64,000 nt of DNA, taken from contig JBOHFI010000016.1 in the NCBI GenBank assembly GCA_050699595.1, positions 1 to 64,000 of the forward strand. Direction: 5' to 3'. The notes below the pieces were generated by a model that was not told the DNA's origin, made no database searches, and worked only from the letters and a program-made list of their open reading frames with translations. Positions 52,446 to 61,330 of this stretch are shown piece after piece. Position numbers and translations under genes: made by a program. Numbering within the stretch: the first letter of the stretch is position 1; the number at the start of each line of letters is the position of its first letter. This DNA is from GCA-003244245 sp050699595 (lineage in GTDB: Bacteria > Actinomycetota > Actinomycetes > Mycobacteriales > Pseudonocardiaceae).

Positions 52446-52817
52446 CGACACGGTCCGAGTTCGCCATCTCGTGGAAGCGGCGAGCAAGGCGGTGTCCTAC
52501 ACGGCGGGTCGGAGCCGTGATGATCTCGATGATGACGAGCTGTTGCGCCTCGCCCTCACGAAGCTCGTGGAGATCGTCGGCGAAGCGGCGAAGCACGTCA
52601 GCAACGACCTGCGCGAATCCCATCCCGAGGTGCCCTGGTCGGCGGCTGCGCGCATGCGAGACCGGCTCGTCCACCACTACTCGACATCAACCTGGACGTG
52701 CTCTGGAGCACGGTGACCGAGGATCTCCCCCGGCTATTGGCAATTCTGCCGGACGATCTCGTTCCCGACAACTCAGCTCCGACGGCCCGAGATCAACACC
52801 GCATCGACGAGCATTAG
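52435..52817 (+). pseudogene. hepT: HepT-like RNase toxin, frameshifted near its active site
   Basis: The frame from ATG 52435 gives a HepT start (HLVEAASKAVSYTAGRSRDD then LLRLALTKLVEIVGEAAKHV) and reaches the R-x4-H-x-Y catalytic motif RDRLVHHY. Directly after, one base is missing: the natural frame reads DINLDVLWSTVTEDLPRLLA and ends at 52817, but the present frame ends at 52716 with CSGAR. So the motif is kept and the last 40 residues are lost. The pair may be inactive, or a sequence error; the partner mntA is intact. Confidence 0.78.
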
Positions 52818-53157
52818 CCGAAGCGAGTGCTCACGCACGTGCTTGAGCCCCGTCAGCAGGTGCATCCCCACGCCAGACCCGTGTCGGCGCTGTCCGTGAA
52901 CTCGACCCCACGGACGTTTTCGGGCCGGTTGAGGTCCGTCTCGTCGAGTTCACAGCGGTGAGCCTCGCCCGCGAGTGAGGTCCCGTTTGGGCGCGCGGCG
53001 TGGGGTTGGTTGTGGAGTGGGGTGGTCGCGGGACATGGTGGAGGATCACGCACTGCGACTGTCGTGCTAGCCGCAGGTCACAGCTGTTCTCGGGACTTTG
53101 CCGGGGCCCTGAGAGCTGGAACCAGAGGTAGCGCTCAGGACCGCACGGTCGGCCTCA
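52818..53157. other. gene-poor stretch with a fragment of an XRE gene
   Basis: No ORF is convincing. Bases 53111-53139 match 49922-49950 (inside the XRE/TPR gene, reading PERYLWFQLS on the minus strand) with one mismatch, a leftover of a second such gene. Confidence 0.6.
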
Positions 53158-53247
53158 TCAGGACAGCCGGCGGCGTAGACACGTGTAGCCGTCCCTTGTG
53201 GGGGTAATCGCAATCCCCTGGTCGACCTCCGGACTTCTCCTATTCAT
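53158..53247 (-). CDS. 29-aa conserved peptide ORF (copy B of the element)
   Basis: From the ATG at 53247 the product starts MNRRSPEVDQGIAITPTRDG and ends TCLRRRLS. The same short sequence, at about 82% nucleotide identity and in frame, opens the hypothetical gene at 2326. Base changes between the copies include both synonymous and conservative ones, so it may be translated, but a conserved RNA structure is equally possible. No family is known to me. Confidence 0.45.
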   Translation of the reverse strand: MNRRSPEVDQGIAITPTRDGYTCLRRRLS

Positions 53248-53381
53248 CTTTGACGGTGTCCTTGACACCACATCCGGCACAACAGTACCGTCCGTTTTCC
53301 ACGGCAGCCGTTGAATACGTTCGGCGGCGACACAAACAGCATTAAGCGACCGCTGGTCGGCTAACCTCGACAGGAACTCCC

Positions 53382-54254
53382 ATGACATTGTATGGTGTTG
53401 ATATCCACCCGAGATACCAAGCCGGGATATCCATAGAGCAGATCCGGGCCGAGGGATTCGAATTCATGGCATGCAAAGTCAGCGAAGGTACCACGGTCTA
53501 CGATTCGCAAGACTGGTTGCGACGTGGGAGAAAATGTGGACTCCTGTGTCTTGGATACCACTATCTCAGTGCGGGTAACGAAGACGCGCAAGCGCGGGTG
53601 TTCGCTGGCCAGCTCACCCAAGCTGGGGTCCCGGGAATGCTCGACGTCGAGGACGGATCCGGGAACATCGGTAACGTTCGGTCATTCCTCGACGCCTGCC
53701 GGGTTCACCACGCCGACGTCCGGCTGCTCTATCTACCCCACTGGTACTGGCATGATCACATGGGGTCACCTGACCTGAGTGGCCTACCGCCACTCTGGGC
53801 GTCCAGCTACGTCGCGGGTGGCGGCCACGCATCCACCCTGTACGAGAACGTGAACGACTCTCGATGGGCCGGGTACGGTGGCCTCGACGTTGCGGTCCTC
53901 CAGTTCACCGACGAAGCGGATGTGGCCGGGTATCACGTTGACGCTGACGCCTACCGGGGCAGCCGCCAACAGCTCGCAGCACTCCTGGCGGCTCCGCTCA
54001 CACCAACCGGCCGGAATTCAATACCGGCGATGGAATACGGCCAGACCAGCGACGCCATCCGCCACCTACAAGACTGGCTCAACCAGACATTCCCCGCCTA
54101 TTCACACATCGACCCGGTCAGCGGTTATTACGGCGACCAGACGACACAGGTGGTCGCCGAGTTCCAACGCCGCGTAGGCATCATCGGCGGCGACGGGCGC
54201 AATTGTGGCCCGCAGACCCGTGGGGAGCTTTCCAAGCTCGGATTCAGCGGGTAG
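53382..54254 (+). CDS. GH25-like lysozyme with C-terminal peptidoglycan-binding domain
   Basis: The 290-aa protein has a GH25-type TIM-barrel catalytic domain (residues 1-205): YGVDIHPRYQAGISIEQIRA (catalytic region), MACKVSEGTTVYD, GYHYLSAGNEDAQARVF, LDVEDGSG, and WASSYVAGGGHAS. A PG_binding_1-like domain (about 215-290) follows, with GQTSDAIRHLQDWLNQ and YYGDQTTQVVAEFQRRVG. No signal peptide is visible, as in phage endolysins and some cell-wall enzymes released by other means. It ends 14 bases before the gpsA end (convergent), so it borders the conserved region. Confidence 0.82.
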   Translation: MTLYGVDIHPRYQAGISIEQIRAEGFEFMACKVSEGTTVYDSQDWLRRGRKCGLLCLGYHYLSAGNEDAQARVFAGQLTQAGVPGMLDVEDGSGNIGNVRSFLDACRVHHADVRLLYLPHWYWHDHMGSPDLSGLPPLWASSYVAGGGHASTLYENVNDSRWAGYGGLDVAVLQFTDEADVAGYHVDADAYRGSRQQLAALLAAPLTPTGRNSIPAMEYGQTSDAIRHLQDWLNQTFPAYSHIDPVSGYYGDQTTQVVAEFQRRVGIIGGDGRNCGPQTRGELSKLGFSG

Positions 54255-54268
54255 ACGGACCCACATCG

Positions 54269-55279
54269 TTATTCCGGTCCGTGAGCGCGGCCAAGAAGTT
54301 CACCGGCCATCTCCCGGGGTGACTGGCCATCACAACAGACTCGGCGCACGCTGTCGGCGATGGGCACCTCGATGTCGCAGCGCGCGGCCAGGCCCTGGAT
54401 CGACGAGCAGGACTTGACGCCCTCGGCCACCTGACCGTGGGTGGCCCGCTGGGCTTGCTCGAGGGTGTCTCCCAGCCCGAGCCGGTAGCCGAAGGAACGG
54501 TTACGGGACAGCGGTGACGCGCAGGTGGCCACCAGGTCGCCGAGGCCGGCCAACCCCGCGAAGGTCATCGGGTCGGCACCCAGCGCCGCACCCAGCCGGG
54601 CCATCTCGGCCAATCCCCGAGTGATCAGCGTCGCAAGGGTGTTGTTCCCATATCCCAATCCGGCAGCCACCCCGCAGGCCAGCGCGATGACGTTCTTGCA
54701 TGCACCAGCGAGCTCGCAGCCGATCACGTCGGTATTGGTGTACGGCCGGAAGTAACCGGTCCCGCAGGCGTGCTGCACCGCGACGGCACGATCGTGGTCG
54801 GTGCAGGCGACCACGCTCGCGGTGGGCTGCTCGGCGGCGATCTCGCGAGCCAGGTTGGGGCCGGACACCACCACCACCTGATCGCGGGTGACGGCGGTGA
54901 CATCCACCACGACCTCACTCATCCGCTTGAGACTGCCCAGTTCGACGCCCTTGGCCAGGCTCACCACGGTGGCCTCCGGTGGGATGGACCTGTGCCACTC
55001 ACGCAGGTTGCCGCGCAGCGTCTGGCTGGGGAGGGCGAGTACCACCGCATCCACTCCGTCCAGCGCCGCCGCCGCGCACGCGGTGGCCCGTAAAGAAGCC
55101 GGAAGCGTCACCCCCGGCAGGTAGTCCGGGTTGATGTGCCGGTGAGCGACCGCGTCGGCCACCTCAGGCCGACGCGCCCAGAGCACGACGTCCCGGCCGG
55201 CGTCAACGAGCACCTTGGCGAACGTGGTGCCCCAGGTACCCGCGCCCATCACCGCGATTCGCTGCACCACCAGGGTCAT
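54269..55279 (-). CDS. gpsA: glycerol-3-phosphate dehydrogenase [NAD(P)+]
   Basis: GpsA reduces dihydroxyacetone phosphate to sn-glycerol-3-phosphate for phospholipids. The 336-aa protein starts IAVMGAGTWGTTFAKVL (Rossmann G-x-G-x-x-G type), then SLAKGVELGSLKRMSEVVVD, VSGPNLAREIAAEQPTAS, the substrate-binding lysine region LAGACKNVIALACGVAAGLG and GLAGLGDLVATC-SPLSRNRS. I start it at ATG 55279; the frame to 56050 is antisense of cofC. It diverges from cofC by about 78 bases, the usual actinobacterial order. Confidence 0.95.
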   Translation of the reverse strand: MTLVVQRIAVMGAGTWGTTFAKVLVDAGRDVVLWARRPEVADAVAHRHINPDYLPGVTLPASLRATACAAAALDGVDAVVLALPSQTLRGNLREWHRSIPPEATVVSLAKGVELGSLKRMSEVVVDVTAVTRDQVVVVSGPNLAREIAAEQPTASVVACTDHDRAVAVQHACGTGYFRPYTNTDVIGCELAGACKNVIALACGVAAGLGYGNNTLATLITRGLAEMARLGAALGADPMTFAGLAGLGDLVATCASPLSRNRSFGYRLGLGDTLEQAQRATHGQVAEGVKSCSSIQGLAARCDIEVPIADSVRRVCCDGQSPREMAGELLGRAHGPE

Positions 55280-55357
55280 CACACCCGCCATCTGGCGAAG
55301 TCTTCCCTGCCGCCGGATCAACAGGTCCAGCGGCCGCCGACGCGGGAGGATGGGGGC

Positions 55358-56038
55358 GTGCAGGTGGACCTGCTCGTCCCGGTGAAACCGCTCACCAGGG
55401 CCAAGACCCGGCTGCGGGGCGCGGCCGATGGCGGGGCGGGTGCCGCCGAGGCGCACGCCCGGCTGGTCCTCGCGCTGGCCCGGGACACTTTCGCGGCCGC
55501 GGCCGGTGCTGCTGTGGTCCGCCGGGCGGTCGCGATCTGCTCCGACGAACAGGTGCGCACTGCGCTCGCGGGCGACGGGGTACAGGTGATCCCCGACGAG
55601 CCGGCCGCCGGCCTCAACCCGGCCCTGCGGTACGGGGAAGCCGTGCTCCGCTCGGCGGACCCCACGACGACGATCGGTGTCCTGCAGGCCGACCTGCCGG
55701 CGCTGCGCCCTCGGGAGCTGGACCGCGCCGTCCGCCACGGGCTGGCCACCGGCGGCCGGACGTTCTGTGCCGATCGAGCGGGCACCGGGACGACTCTGTT
55801 GCTCGCCGCCCCGGGATGGCTCTTGGAGCCCCGCTTCGGAGCCGGCTCGGCGGCGGCACACCGGGCCACCGGAGCTCGGGAACTCTCCGGTTTCTGGCCG
55901 GGACTGCGGTGCGATGTCGACACCGCAGCCGATCTGGCCGTCGCGGGCGGCCTGGGCCTCGGTCGGTTCACCCGCGCCGCGCTGGCCCGGCCCGGGTTCG
56001 ACGCTGTCACCACAGACGACGCTGTCACCACAGAGTAA
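55358..56038 (+). CDS. cofC: 2-phospho-L-lactate guanylyltransferase (coenzyme F420)
   Basis: CofC (FbiD) couples GTP or a similar nucleotide to phospholactate or phosphoenolpyruvate in F420 synthesis. From GTG 55358 (GGGAGG upstream) it has 226 aa: VPVKPLTRAKTRLRGAA (nucleotide-binding K-x-x-x-x-K-T-R-L motif), AICSDEQVRTALAGDGVQVI, LQADLPALRPRELDRAV and FWPGLRCDVDTAADLAVA. All expected motifs present. It is followed 47 bases later by ppk, as in mycobacteria. Confidence 0.93.
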   Translation: MQVDLLVPVKPLTRAKTRLRGAADGGAGAAEAHARLVLALARDTFAAAAGAAVVRRAVAICSDEQVRTALAGDGVQVIPDEPAAGLNPALRYGEAVLRSADPTTTIGVLQADLPALRPRELDRAVRHGLATGGRTFCADRAGTGTTLLLAAPGWLLEPRFGAGSAAAHRATGARELSGFWPGLRCDVDTAADLAVAGGLGLGRFTRAALARPGFDAVTTDDAVTTE

Positions 56039-56085
56039 CCGACTGCTCACGTGGCGGGCCGTACGATATACGGAACAATGGCGGT

Positions 56086-58272
56086 GTGAGCCAACACGAC
56101 GGGGGCACCGCCGGCACGCCGACGGCTAGTGACATATCGCCCGAAATGGTACCGCCCGCTCCCCCAGCGGCGACGCCGGTGCCGTCGGCCACTGATCTGC
56201 CTGATGACCGCTACCTCAACCGGGAACTGTCCTGGCTGGATTTCACCGCCAGGGTGCTCGCGCTCGCCGAGGACACCAACCAGCCGCTGCTGGAGCGGGC
56301 CAAGTTCCTAGCGATCTTCGCGTCGAACCAGGACGAGTTCTCCATGGTGCGGGTCGCCGGGCTCAAGCGCCGCGAGGAGGCCGGGCTGGCCATGCGCAGC
56401 GCGGATGGACTGTCCCCTCGGGAGCAGCTGGCCCAGATCGCGATACGCAGCCGAGAGCTCGCCGAGCGCCAAGCCCGGATCTACCTCGACTCGGTCCGTC
56501 CGGAACTGGAGAAGCACGAGATCACCTTCGTCACCTGGCCCGACCTCGACGATCAGCAACGGCTGCGGCTGTCGGGGTACTTCACCGACCAGATCTTCCC
56601 GGTGCTCACCCCGTTGGCGGTGGACCCCGCGCACCCGTTCCCCTCCATCTCCAACCTGTCGTTGAACCTGGCCGTGATGGTGCGTGATCCGGACAGTCAC
56701 AACGAGCGATTCGCCCGGGTCAAGGTGCCCGACAACGTGCCACGCCTGGTCCGGGTGGACTGCGACCAGGACTGTCGCGGGTCGCCACCCGCCACGTTCC
56801 TGCCGCTGGAGGAGCTGATCGGGGTCCATCTCGGTGAGCTGTTCGCGGGCATGGAGGTGGTCGACTGGCACATCTTCCGGGTCACCCGCAACGCCGACTT
56901 CGAGGTCGAGGAGGACCGGGACGAGGACCTGCTGCAAGCTATGGAGCGGGAGCTGGCGCGACGCCGCTTCGGGCCACCGGTGCGCCTGGAGGTGGCCGAG
57001 AAGATGAGCGAGCGCGTGCTGGAGCTGCTGCTGCGCGAGCTCGACGTCGATCCGCACGATGTGGTCAAGGTACCCGGCATGCTGGATCTGTCCTGCCTGT
57101 GGCAGCTCCATTCGCTGCCCGCCCCGGAGCTGAAGGACGATGCGTTCGTCCCCGCGACGCACCCGGCCTTCGGTGAGGGTGAGCGGACCAAGGACGTGTT
57201 CGCCGCCCTGTGCGACGGTGACGTGCTGGTGCACCACCCCTACGACTCGTTCTCCACCAGCGTGCAGCGTTTCATCGAACAGGCCGCCGGGGACCCGCAG
57301 GTACTGGCGATCAAGCAGACGCTCTACCGGACCTCCGGTGACTCCCCTATCGTCGACGCACTGATCGATGCCGCCGAGACGGGTAAGCAGGTCGTCGCGC
57401 TGGTGGAGATCAAAGCGCGGTTCGACGAGCAGGCCAACATCAAGTGGGCCAGAGCGCTGGACCGCGCCGGGGTGCACGTGGTCTATGGACTGATGGGACT
57501 CAAGACGCACTGCAAGACCTCACTGGTGGTGCGCCAGGAAGGCTCGACGATCCGCAGGTACTGCCATATCGGCACCGGCAACTACAACCCGAAGACCGCC
57601 CGGCTCTACGAGGACATCGGGTTGTTCACCGCGGAGCCCACGATCGGGGAAGACCTCACCGATCTGTTCAACTCGCTGACCGGCTACGCGCGACAGACTT
57701 CCTACCGCAGCCTACTGGTGGCGCCCTACGGAATCCGGCGCGGCATCGTGGAGCGGATCGAGGGTGAGATCGCCCACGCCCGGGCGGGCCGCCCGGCCGG
57801 GATCCGGATCAAAGTCAACTCGCTGATCGACGAGCAGGTGATCGATGCGCTGTACCGGGCGGCGCTGGCCGGTGTCGGTGTCGACCTCGTGGTCCGCGGC
57901 ATCTGCGCGCTCATCCCTGGACGCCCGGGACTGTCGGAGAACATCCGGGTGCGCTCGATCCTGGGCCGCTTCCTCGAGCACTCACGGGTCTTTCACTTCG
58001 TGGGCGCGGGCGAGCACTGGATCGGCAGCGCGGACATGATGCACCGCAACCTGGACCGCCGAGTGGAGGCGCTGGTGCTGGTGACCGACCCGACCGCCGC
58101 CGCCGAGCTGGACGCCATGCTCACCTCCGCGCTGGACCCCGCGACACGATGCTGGGTACTAGGGTCGGCGGGCTCCTGGAGCCCTTCCCCCGCACCCGGA
58201 TCCACCGTCCGGGACCATCAGACGCAGGAGATCCTTCGACACCGCAGGAGTGACTGGCCCGGAAGTGAATGA
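56086..58272 (+). CDS. ppk: polyphosphate kinase 1
   Basis: PPK1 makes polyphosphate from ATP. From GTG 56086 the protein has 728 aa, with a disordered N-terminal 35 residues, then YLNRELSWLDFTARVLALAE, SNQDEFSMVRVAGLKRREE, LAVDPAHPFPSISNLSLNLA, and the C-terminal phospholipase D-like halves: IKQTLYRTSGDSPIVDALI, LMGLKTHCKTSLVVRQEG (with the first catalytic histidine) and RYCHIGTGNYNPKTARLYED; the second histidine region is DMMHRNLDRRVE. Length normal. Its end overlaps mutT1 by eight bases (stop TGA against GTG 58265). Confidence 0.95.
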   Translation: MSQHDGGTAGTPTASDISPEMVPPAPPAATPVPSATDLPDDRYLNRELSWLDFTARVLALAEDTNQPLLERAKFLAIFASNQDEFSMVRVAGLKRREEAGLAMRSADGLSPREQLAQIAIRSRELAERQARIYLDSVRPELEKHEITFVTWPDLDDQQRLRLSGYFTDQIFPVLTPLAVDPAHPFPSISNLSLNLAVMVRDPDSHNERFARVKVPDNVPRLVRVDCDQDCRGSPPATFLPLEELIGVHLGELFAGMEVVDWHIFRVTRNADFEVEEDRDEDLLQAMERELARRRFGPPVRLEVAEKMSERVLELLLRELDVDPHDVVKVPGMLDLSCLWQLHSLPAPELKDDAFVPATHPAFGEGERTKDVFAALCDGDVLVHHPYDSFSTSVQRFIEQAAGDPQVLAIKQTLYRTSGDSPIVDALIDAAETGKQVVALVEIKARFDEQANIKWARALDRAGVHVVYGLMGLKTHCKTSLVVRQEGSTIRRYCHIGTGNYNPKTARLYEDIGLFTAEPTIGEDLTDLFNSLTGYARQTSYRSLLVAPYGIRRGIVERIEGEIAHARAGRPAGIRIKVNSLIDEQVIDALYRAALAGVGVDLVVRGICALIPGRPGLSENIRVRSILGRFLEHSRVFHFVGAGEHWIGSADMMHRNLDRRVEALVLVTDPTAAAELDAMLTSALDPATRCWVLGSAGSWSPSPAPGSTVRDHQTQEILRHRRSDWPGSE

Positions 58273-59173
58273 CCACGTGTCTGGCCTGATCGCCGCCGCC
58301 GGCGCCGCCGTGTGGCGGACCTCACCGTCGGGTGAGGTCGAGGTGGCACTGGTGCACCGGCCCGGCCTGGACGACTGGTCGCTTCCCAAAGGCAAGCAGC
58401 GCGCCGGGGAGACGCTGCCGGCCACCGCGGTGCGCGAGATAGCCGAGGAGACCGGCCACACCGTCACGCTCGGCGCCAGGTTGGGCAGCCGCCGATATCG
58501 GGTGACCGCAGGTGAGAAGGTGGCGCACTATTGGGCGGCGCAGTCCACCGACGGTGACTTCCGCCCCAGCGATGAGGTCGACGAGCTGCGCTGGCTACCC
58601 AAGGCGGCGGCGTCCGAGCTGCTCAGCTACCAGCGCGACCAGACGCTGCTGGCCGGGCTCGACGGCGCGAGCGCCGTCACCGCCACCGTGCTGCTGGTCC
58701 GGCACGCCGAGGCGGGCGAGCGCGCAGCCTGGCGGGGCGACGATGACCTGCGCCCGCTGACCGCCGAGGGCCATCGGCAGGCCGAGGCGCTGCGAGCGCT
58801 GTTGCCCCTGTTCGGGGCAGCGCGGGTGTACTCCGCGCTGCCGCTGCGATGCCGCCAGAGCGTCGAGGGTCTCGCCGCCGACCTCGGGGTGGCGATCATC
58901 ACGGAACCGCGGTTGTCCGAGGACGGGTATCTGGCCGATCCGGCCGCCGGCCTAGCGCGGCTGATCGAGATCACCGCCGAGCCGGGGGGTCCGGCCGTAG
59001 TGTGCAGCCAGGGCCGGGTGATCCCCGACCTGGTCCGCACTCTCACCGACGCCGCTGGGGCGGACCAGGTGCCCAGCCGGAAAGGCGGTTACTGGGGACT
59101 GTTCTTCGGCGGCGAGTCACCCGCACCACCCATCCTCCTGACCGCCGACTATTACGACGACGCACTGGGCTGA
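58265..59173 (+). CDS. mutT1: NUDIX/histidine-phosphatase fusion, MutT1-like
   Basis: The N-terminal half (about residues 1-140) is a NUDIX domain with LPKGKQRAGETLPATAVREI then AEETGHTVTLG, while the C-terminal half has a histidine phosphatase motif: ATVLLVRHAEAGERAAWRGD, LTAEGHRQAEALRALLPLFG and VVCSQGRVIPDL. In mycobacteria MutT1 (Rv2985), at the same place after ppk, degrades 8-oxo-dGTP and diadenosine polyphosphates. Translation is coupled to ppk. It is followed by three short repeats. Confidence 0.9.
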   Translation: MNDHVSGLIAAAGAAVWRTSPSGEVEVALVHRPGLDDWSLPKGKQRAGETLPATAVREIAEETGHTVTLGARLGSRRYRVTAGEKVAHYWAAQSTDGDFRPSDEVDELRWLPKAAASELLSYQRDQTLLAGLDGASAVTATVLLVRHAEAGERAAWRGDDDLRPLTAEGHRQAEALRALLPLFGAARVYSALPLRCRQSVEGLAADLGVAIITEPRLSEDGYLADPAAGLARLIEITAEPGGPAVVCSQGRVIPDLVRTLTDAAGADQVPSRKGGYWGLFFGGESPAPPILLTADYYDDALG

Positions 59174-59238
59174 CGGTAATCAGGCTGACGGTAACTGAGC
59201 TGACGGCTATCCCGCCGTCGGCTCCGAGCCGACGGCGG
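59169..59238. terminator. three ~15-nt repeats and a 12-bp hairpin between mutT1 and leuD
   Basis: GCTGACGGTAA-like units occur three times between 59169 and 59210, the first covering the mutT1 stop. A perfect hairpin (59212-59223 against 59227-59238) follows, within the end of leuD. It is the likely shared terminator of the converging genes. Confidence 0.65.
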
Positions 59239-59821
59239 TCGGCAGCCAGGACGGGCGCTGGGCCTCGAATGCGTCGATCCGCTGGGCGTGGCGCAGGCTC
59301 AGCGAGATGTCGTCCAATCCCTCCAGCAGGCGCCAGCGGGTGTAGCCGTCGATCGCGAAGCCCACCGTGAGGTCCTTGGCCCGGACAGTCTGCTCTGAAA
59401 GATCGACGGTGACCTCGGTGCCGGGCTCGGTCTCCAGCACCCTCCAGAGAGATTCGACATCGGCCCGCTCACACTGGGCCGCGAGCAGGCCTTGCTTGCC
59501 GGCGTTGCCCCGGAAGATGTCCCCGAACCGCGGCGAGATCACCACCCGGAACCCGTAGTCCAGCAAGGCCCAGACCGCGTGCTCGCGCGACGACCCGGTG
59601 CCGAAGTCCGGTCCGGCGACCAGCACACTGCCGCCGCGGTAGGCCTCGTGATTCAGCACGAAGTCCTCGTCGGCACGCCAGGCCGCGAACAGCCCGTCCT
59701 CGAACCCCGTACGGCTGACCCGCTTGAGATAAACCGCAGGAATGATCTGATCAGTATCCACATCAGAACACCGCAGCGGAACACCAACACCGGTGTGCCG
59801 GGTGAACGGCTCCATCGCCAC
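59207..59821 (-). CDS. leuD: 3-isopropylmalate dehydratase small subunit
   Basis: LeuD with LeuC isomerises 2-isopropylmalate to 3-isopropylmalate in leucine synthesis. The 204-aa protein has HTGVGVPLRCSDVDTDQIIP near the start, FEDGLFAAWRADEDFVLN, ILVAGPDFGTGSSREHAVWA-type text (here VLVAGPDFGTGSSREHAVWA), and VVISPRFGDIFRGNAGKQGL. Normal length. It is six bases after leuC on the same transcript. Confidence 0.95.
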   Translation of the reverse strand: MAMEPFTRHTGVGVPLRCSDVDTDQIIPAVYLKRVSRTGFEDGLFAAWRADEDFVLNHEAYRGGSVLVAGPDFGTGSSREHAVWALLDYGFRVVISPRFGDIFRGNAGKQGLLAAQCERADVESLWRVLETEPGTEVTVDLSEQTVRAKDLTVGFAIDGYTRWRLLEGLDDISLSLRHAQRIDAFEAQRPSWLPTAVGSEPTAG

Positions 59822-59827
59822 TGCCTT

Positions 59828-61258
59828 TCAGTCCAGATCGGTCGGGGACGAGAGCGTGCCGCGAACCGCAGTGGCAGCGGCGACCAGGGGGGAGACCAGG
59901 TGGGTGCGGCTACCTTTGCCTTGGCGGCCTTCGAAGTTGCGGTTTGACGTTGACGCGCAGCGCTCGCCGGCGGCTAGCTGATCGGGGTTCATCCCCAGGC
60001 ACATCGAGCAGCCCGCGGAGCGCCACTGGGCACCGGCTGCGGTGAACACCTCGTGCAGGCCCTCGGCCTCAGCCTGGGCGCGCACCCGCATCGAGCCGGG
60101 GACGACGAGCATGCGCACCCCCTCGCGCACCCGCCGGCCGGCGAGCACCGCCGCGGCCGCGCGCAGGTCCTCGATCCGCCCGTTGGTGCAGGATCCGAGG
60201 AACACCGCGTCCACCGCGATCTCGCGCAGCGGAGTGCCGGGTTGCAGGTCCATGTAGGACAGCGCCTTGCGCACCGCGAGCCGCTCGCCCTCGTCGGTGA
60301 TCCGCTCGGGATCGGGCACCCGCTCGGACAGCGGCAGACCCTGGCCCGGGTTGGTGCCCCAGGTCACGAACGGTGTCAGGGTGTCGGCGTCGATATGCAC
60401 CCGCGCGTCGAAGACGGCGTCGTCATCGGTGTGCAGGCCCGCCCAATACCACCTCGCCGCATCCCAGTGCGGACCCGAGGGCGCATGCGGCCGGCCGGCC
60501 AGATAGTCGAAGGTGGTGGCGTCCGGCGCGATCATCCCGGCCCGGGCTCCCGCCTCGATCGACATGTTGCAGATCGTCATGCGGGCTTCCATGGACAGCC
60601 GCTCGATCACGTTTCCTCGGTACTCCAGCACATACCCCTGACCGCCGCCGGTGCCGATCCGGGCGATCACCGCCAAGATGATGTCCTTGCTGGTGACGCC
60701 GGTGGGCAGCGTCCCGTCACGGCTGTCCACGACCACCGCCATGGTCTTGAACGGGCGCAGCGGCAGAGTCTGGGTGGCCAGGACGTGCTCCACCTCCGAG
60801 GTGCCGATGCCGAACGCGAGCGCACCGAAGGCACCATGCGTGGAGGTGTGCGAGTCACCGCAGACCACCGTCATCCCCGGTTGGGTGAGGCCCAGTTGAG
60901 GCCCCACGACATGCACGATGCCCTGCTCGACGTCGCCCATCGAGTACAACCGCACGCCGAACTCAGCGCAGTTGCGGCGCAGTGTCTCCACTTGCGTGCG
61001 GGACACCGCATCGGCGATCGGCAACTCGATGTCGGTGGTGGGGACGTTGTGGTCCTCGGTGGCGATGGTCAGATCGGGTCGGCGGACCCGTCGAGCGGCC
61101 AGCCTCAGGCCGTCGAAGGCCTGCGGGCTGGTGACCTCGTGCACCAGGTGCAGGTCGATGTACAGCAGGTCGGGCGCCTCGGTATCGCTCCCGGGGTCAC
61201 GCTCGCCCCGATGGACCACGTGTGCGTCCCAGACCTTCGCCGCGAGCGTGCGTCCCAT
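59828..61258 (-). CDS. leuC: 3-isopropylmalate dehydratase large subunit
   Basis: The 476-aa large subunit binds a [4Fe-4S] cluster. It starts at ATG 61258, MGRTLAAKVWDAHVVHRGER, and shows VCGDSHTSTHGAFGALAFGI, SMEARMTICNMSIEAGARAG, and the cluster cysteines in FLGSCTNGRIEDLR and SAGCSMCLGMNPDQLAAGER. Normal length. The frame extension to 61681 is antisense of the ndgR gene. The promoter between leuC and ndgR carries the probable operator. Confidence 0.96.
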   Translation of the reverse strand: MGRTLAAKVWDAHVVHRGERDPGSDTEAPDLLYIDLHLVHEVTSPQAFDGLRLAARRVRRPDLTIATEDHNVPTTDIELPIADAVSRTQVETLRRNCAEFGVRLYSMGDVEQGIVHVVGPQLGLTQPGMTVVCGDSHTSTHGAFGALAFGIGTSEVEHVLATQTLPLRPFKTMAVVVDSRDGTLPTGVTSKDIILAVIARIGTGGGQGYVLEYRGNVIERLSMEARMTICNMSIEAGARAGMIAPDATTFDYLAGRPHAPSGPHWDAARWYWAGLHTDDDAVFDARVHIDADTLTPFVTWGTNPGQGLPLSERVPDPERITDEGERLAVRKALSYMDLQPGTPLREIAVDAVFLGSCTNGRIEDLRAAAAVLAGRRVREGVRMLVVPGSMRVRAQAEAEGLHEVFTAAGAQWRSAGCSMCLGMNPDQLAAGERCASTSNRNFEGRQGKGSRTHLVSPLVAAATAVRGTLSSPTDLD

Positions 61259-61294
61259 CAACGGTACCTCCTCCGGCCCCACGCACCCACATAC

Positions 61295-61317
61295 TGGACA
61301 TCTCACATAGCGGGAAG
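61295..61317. promoter_or_regulatory. candidate NdgR operator between leuC and ndgR
   Basis: TGGACATCTCACATAGCGGG, extending to 61317, resembles from memory the imperfect palindrome bound by NdgR/AreB upstream of leuC in streptomycetes. It sits about 37-60 bases upstream of the leuC start and 14 bases before ndgR. Confidence 0.45.
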
Positions 61318-61330
61318 CTAATATCGACTT

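Noticed and set aside
55280..56050. N-terminal extension of the gpsA frame
   Set aside because: The extra part lies antisense to cofC and is not GpsA-like; ATG 55279 fits the family.
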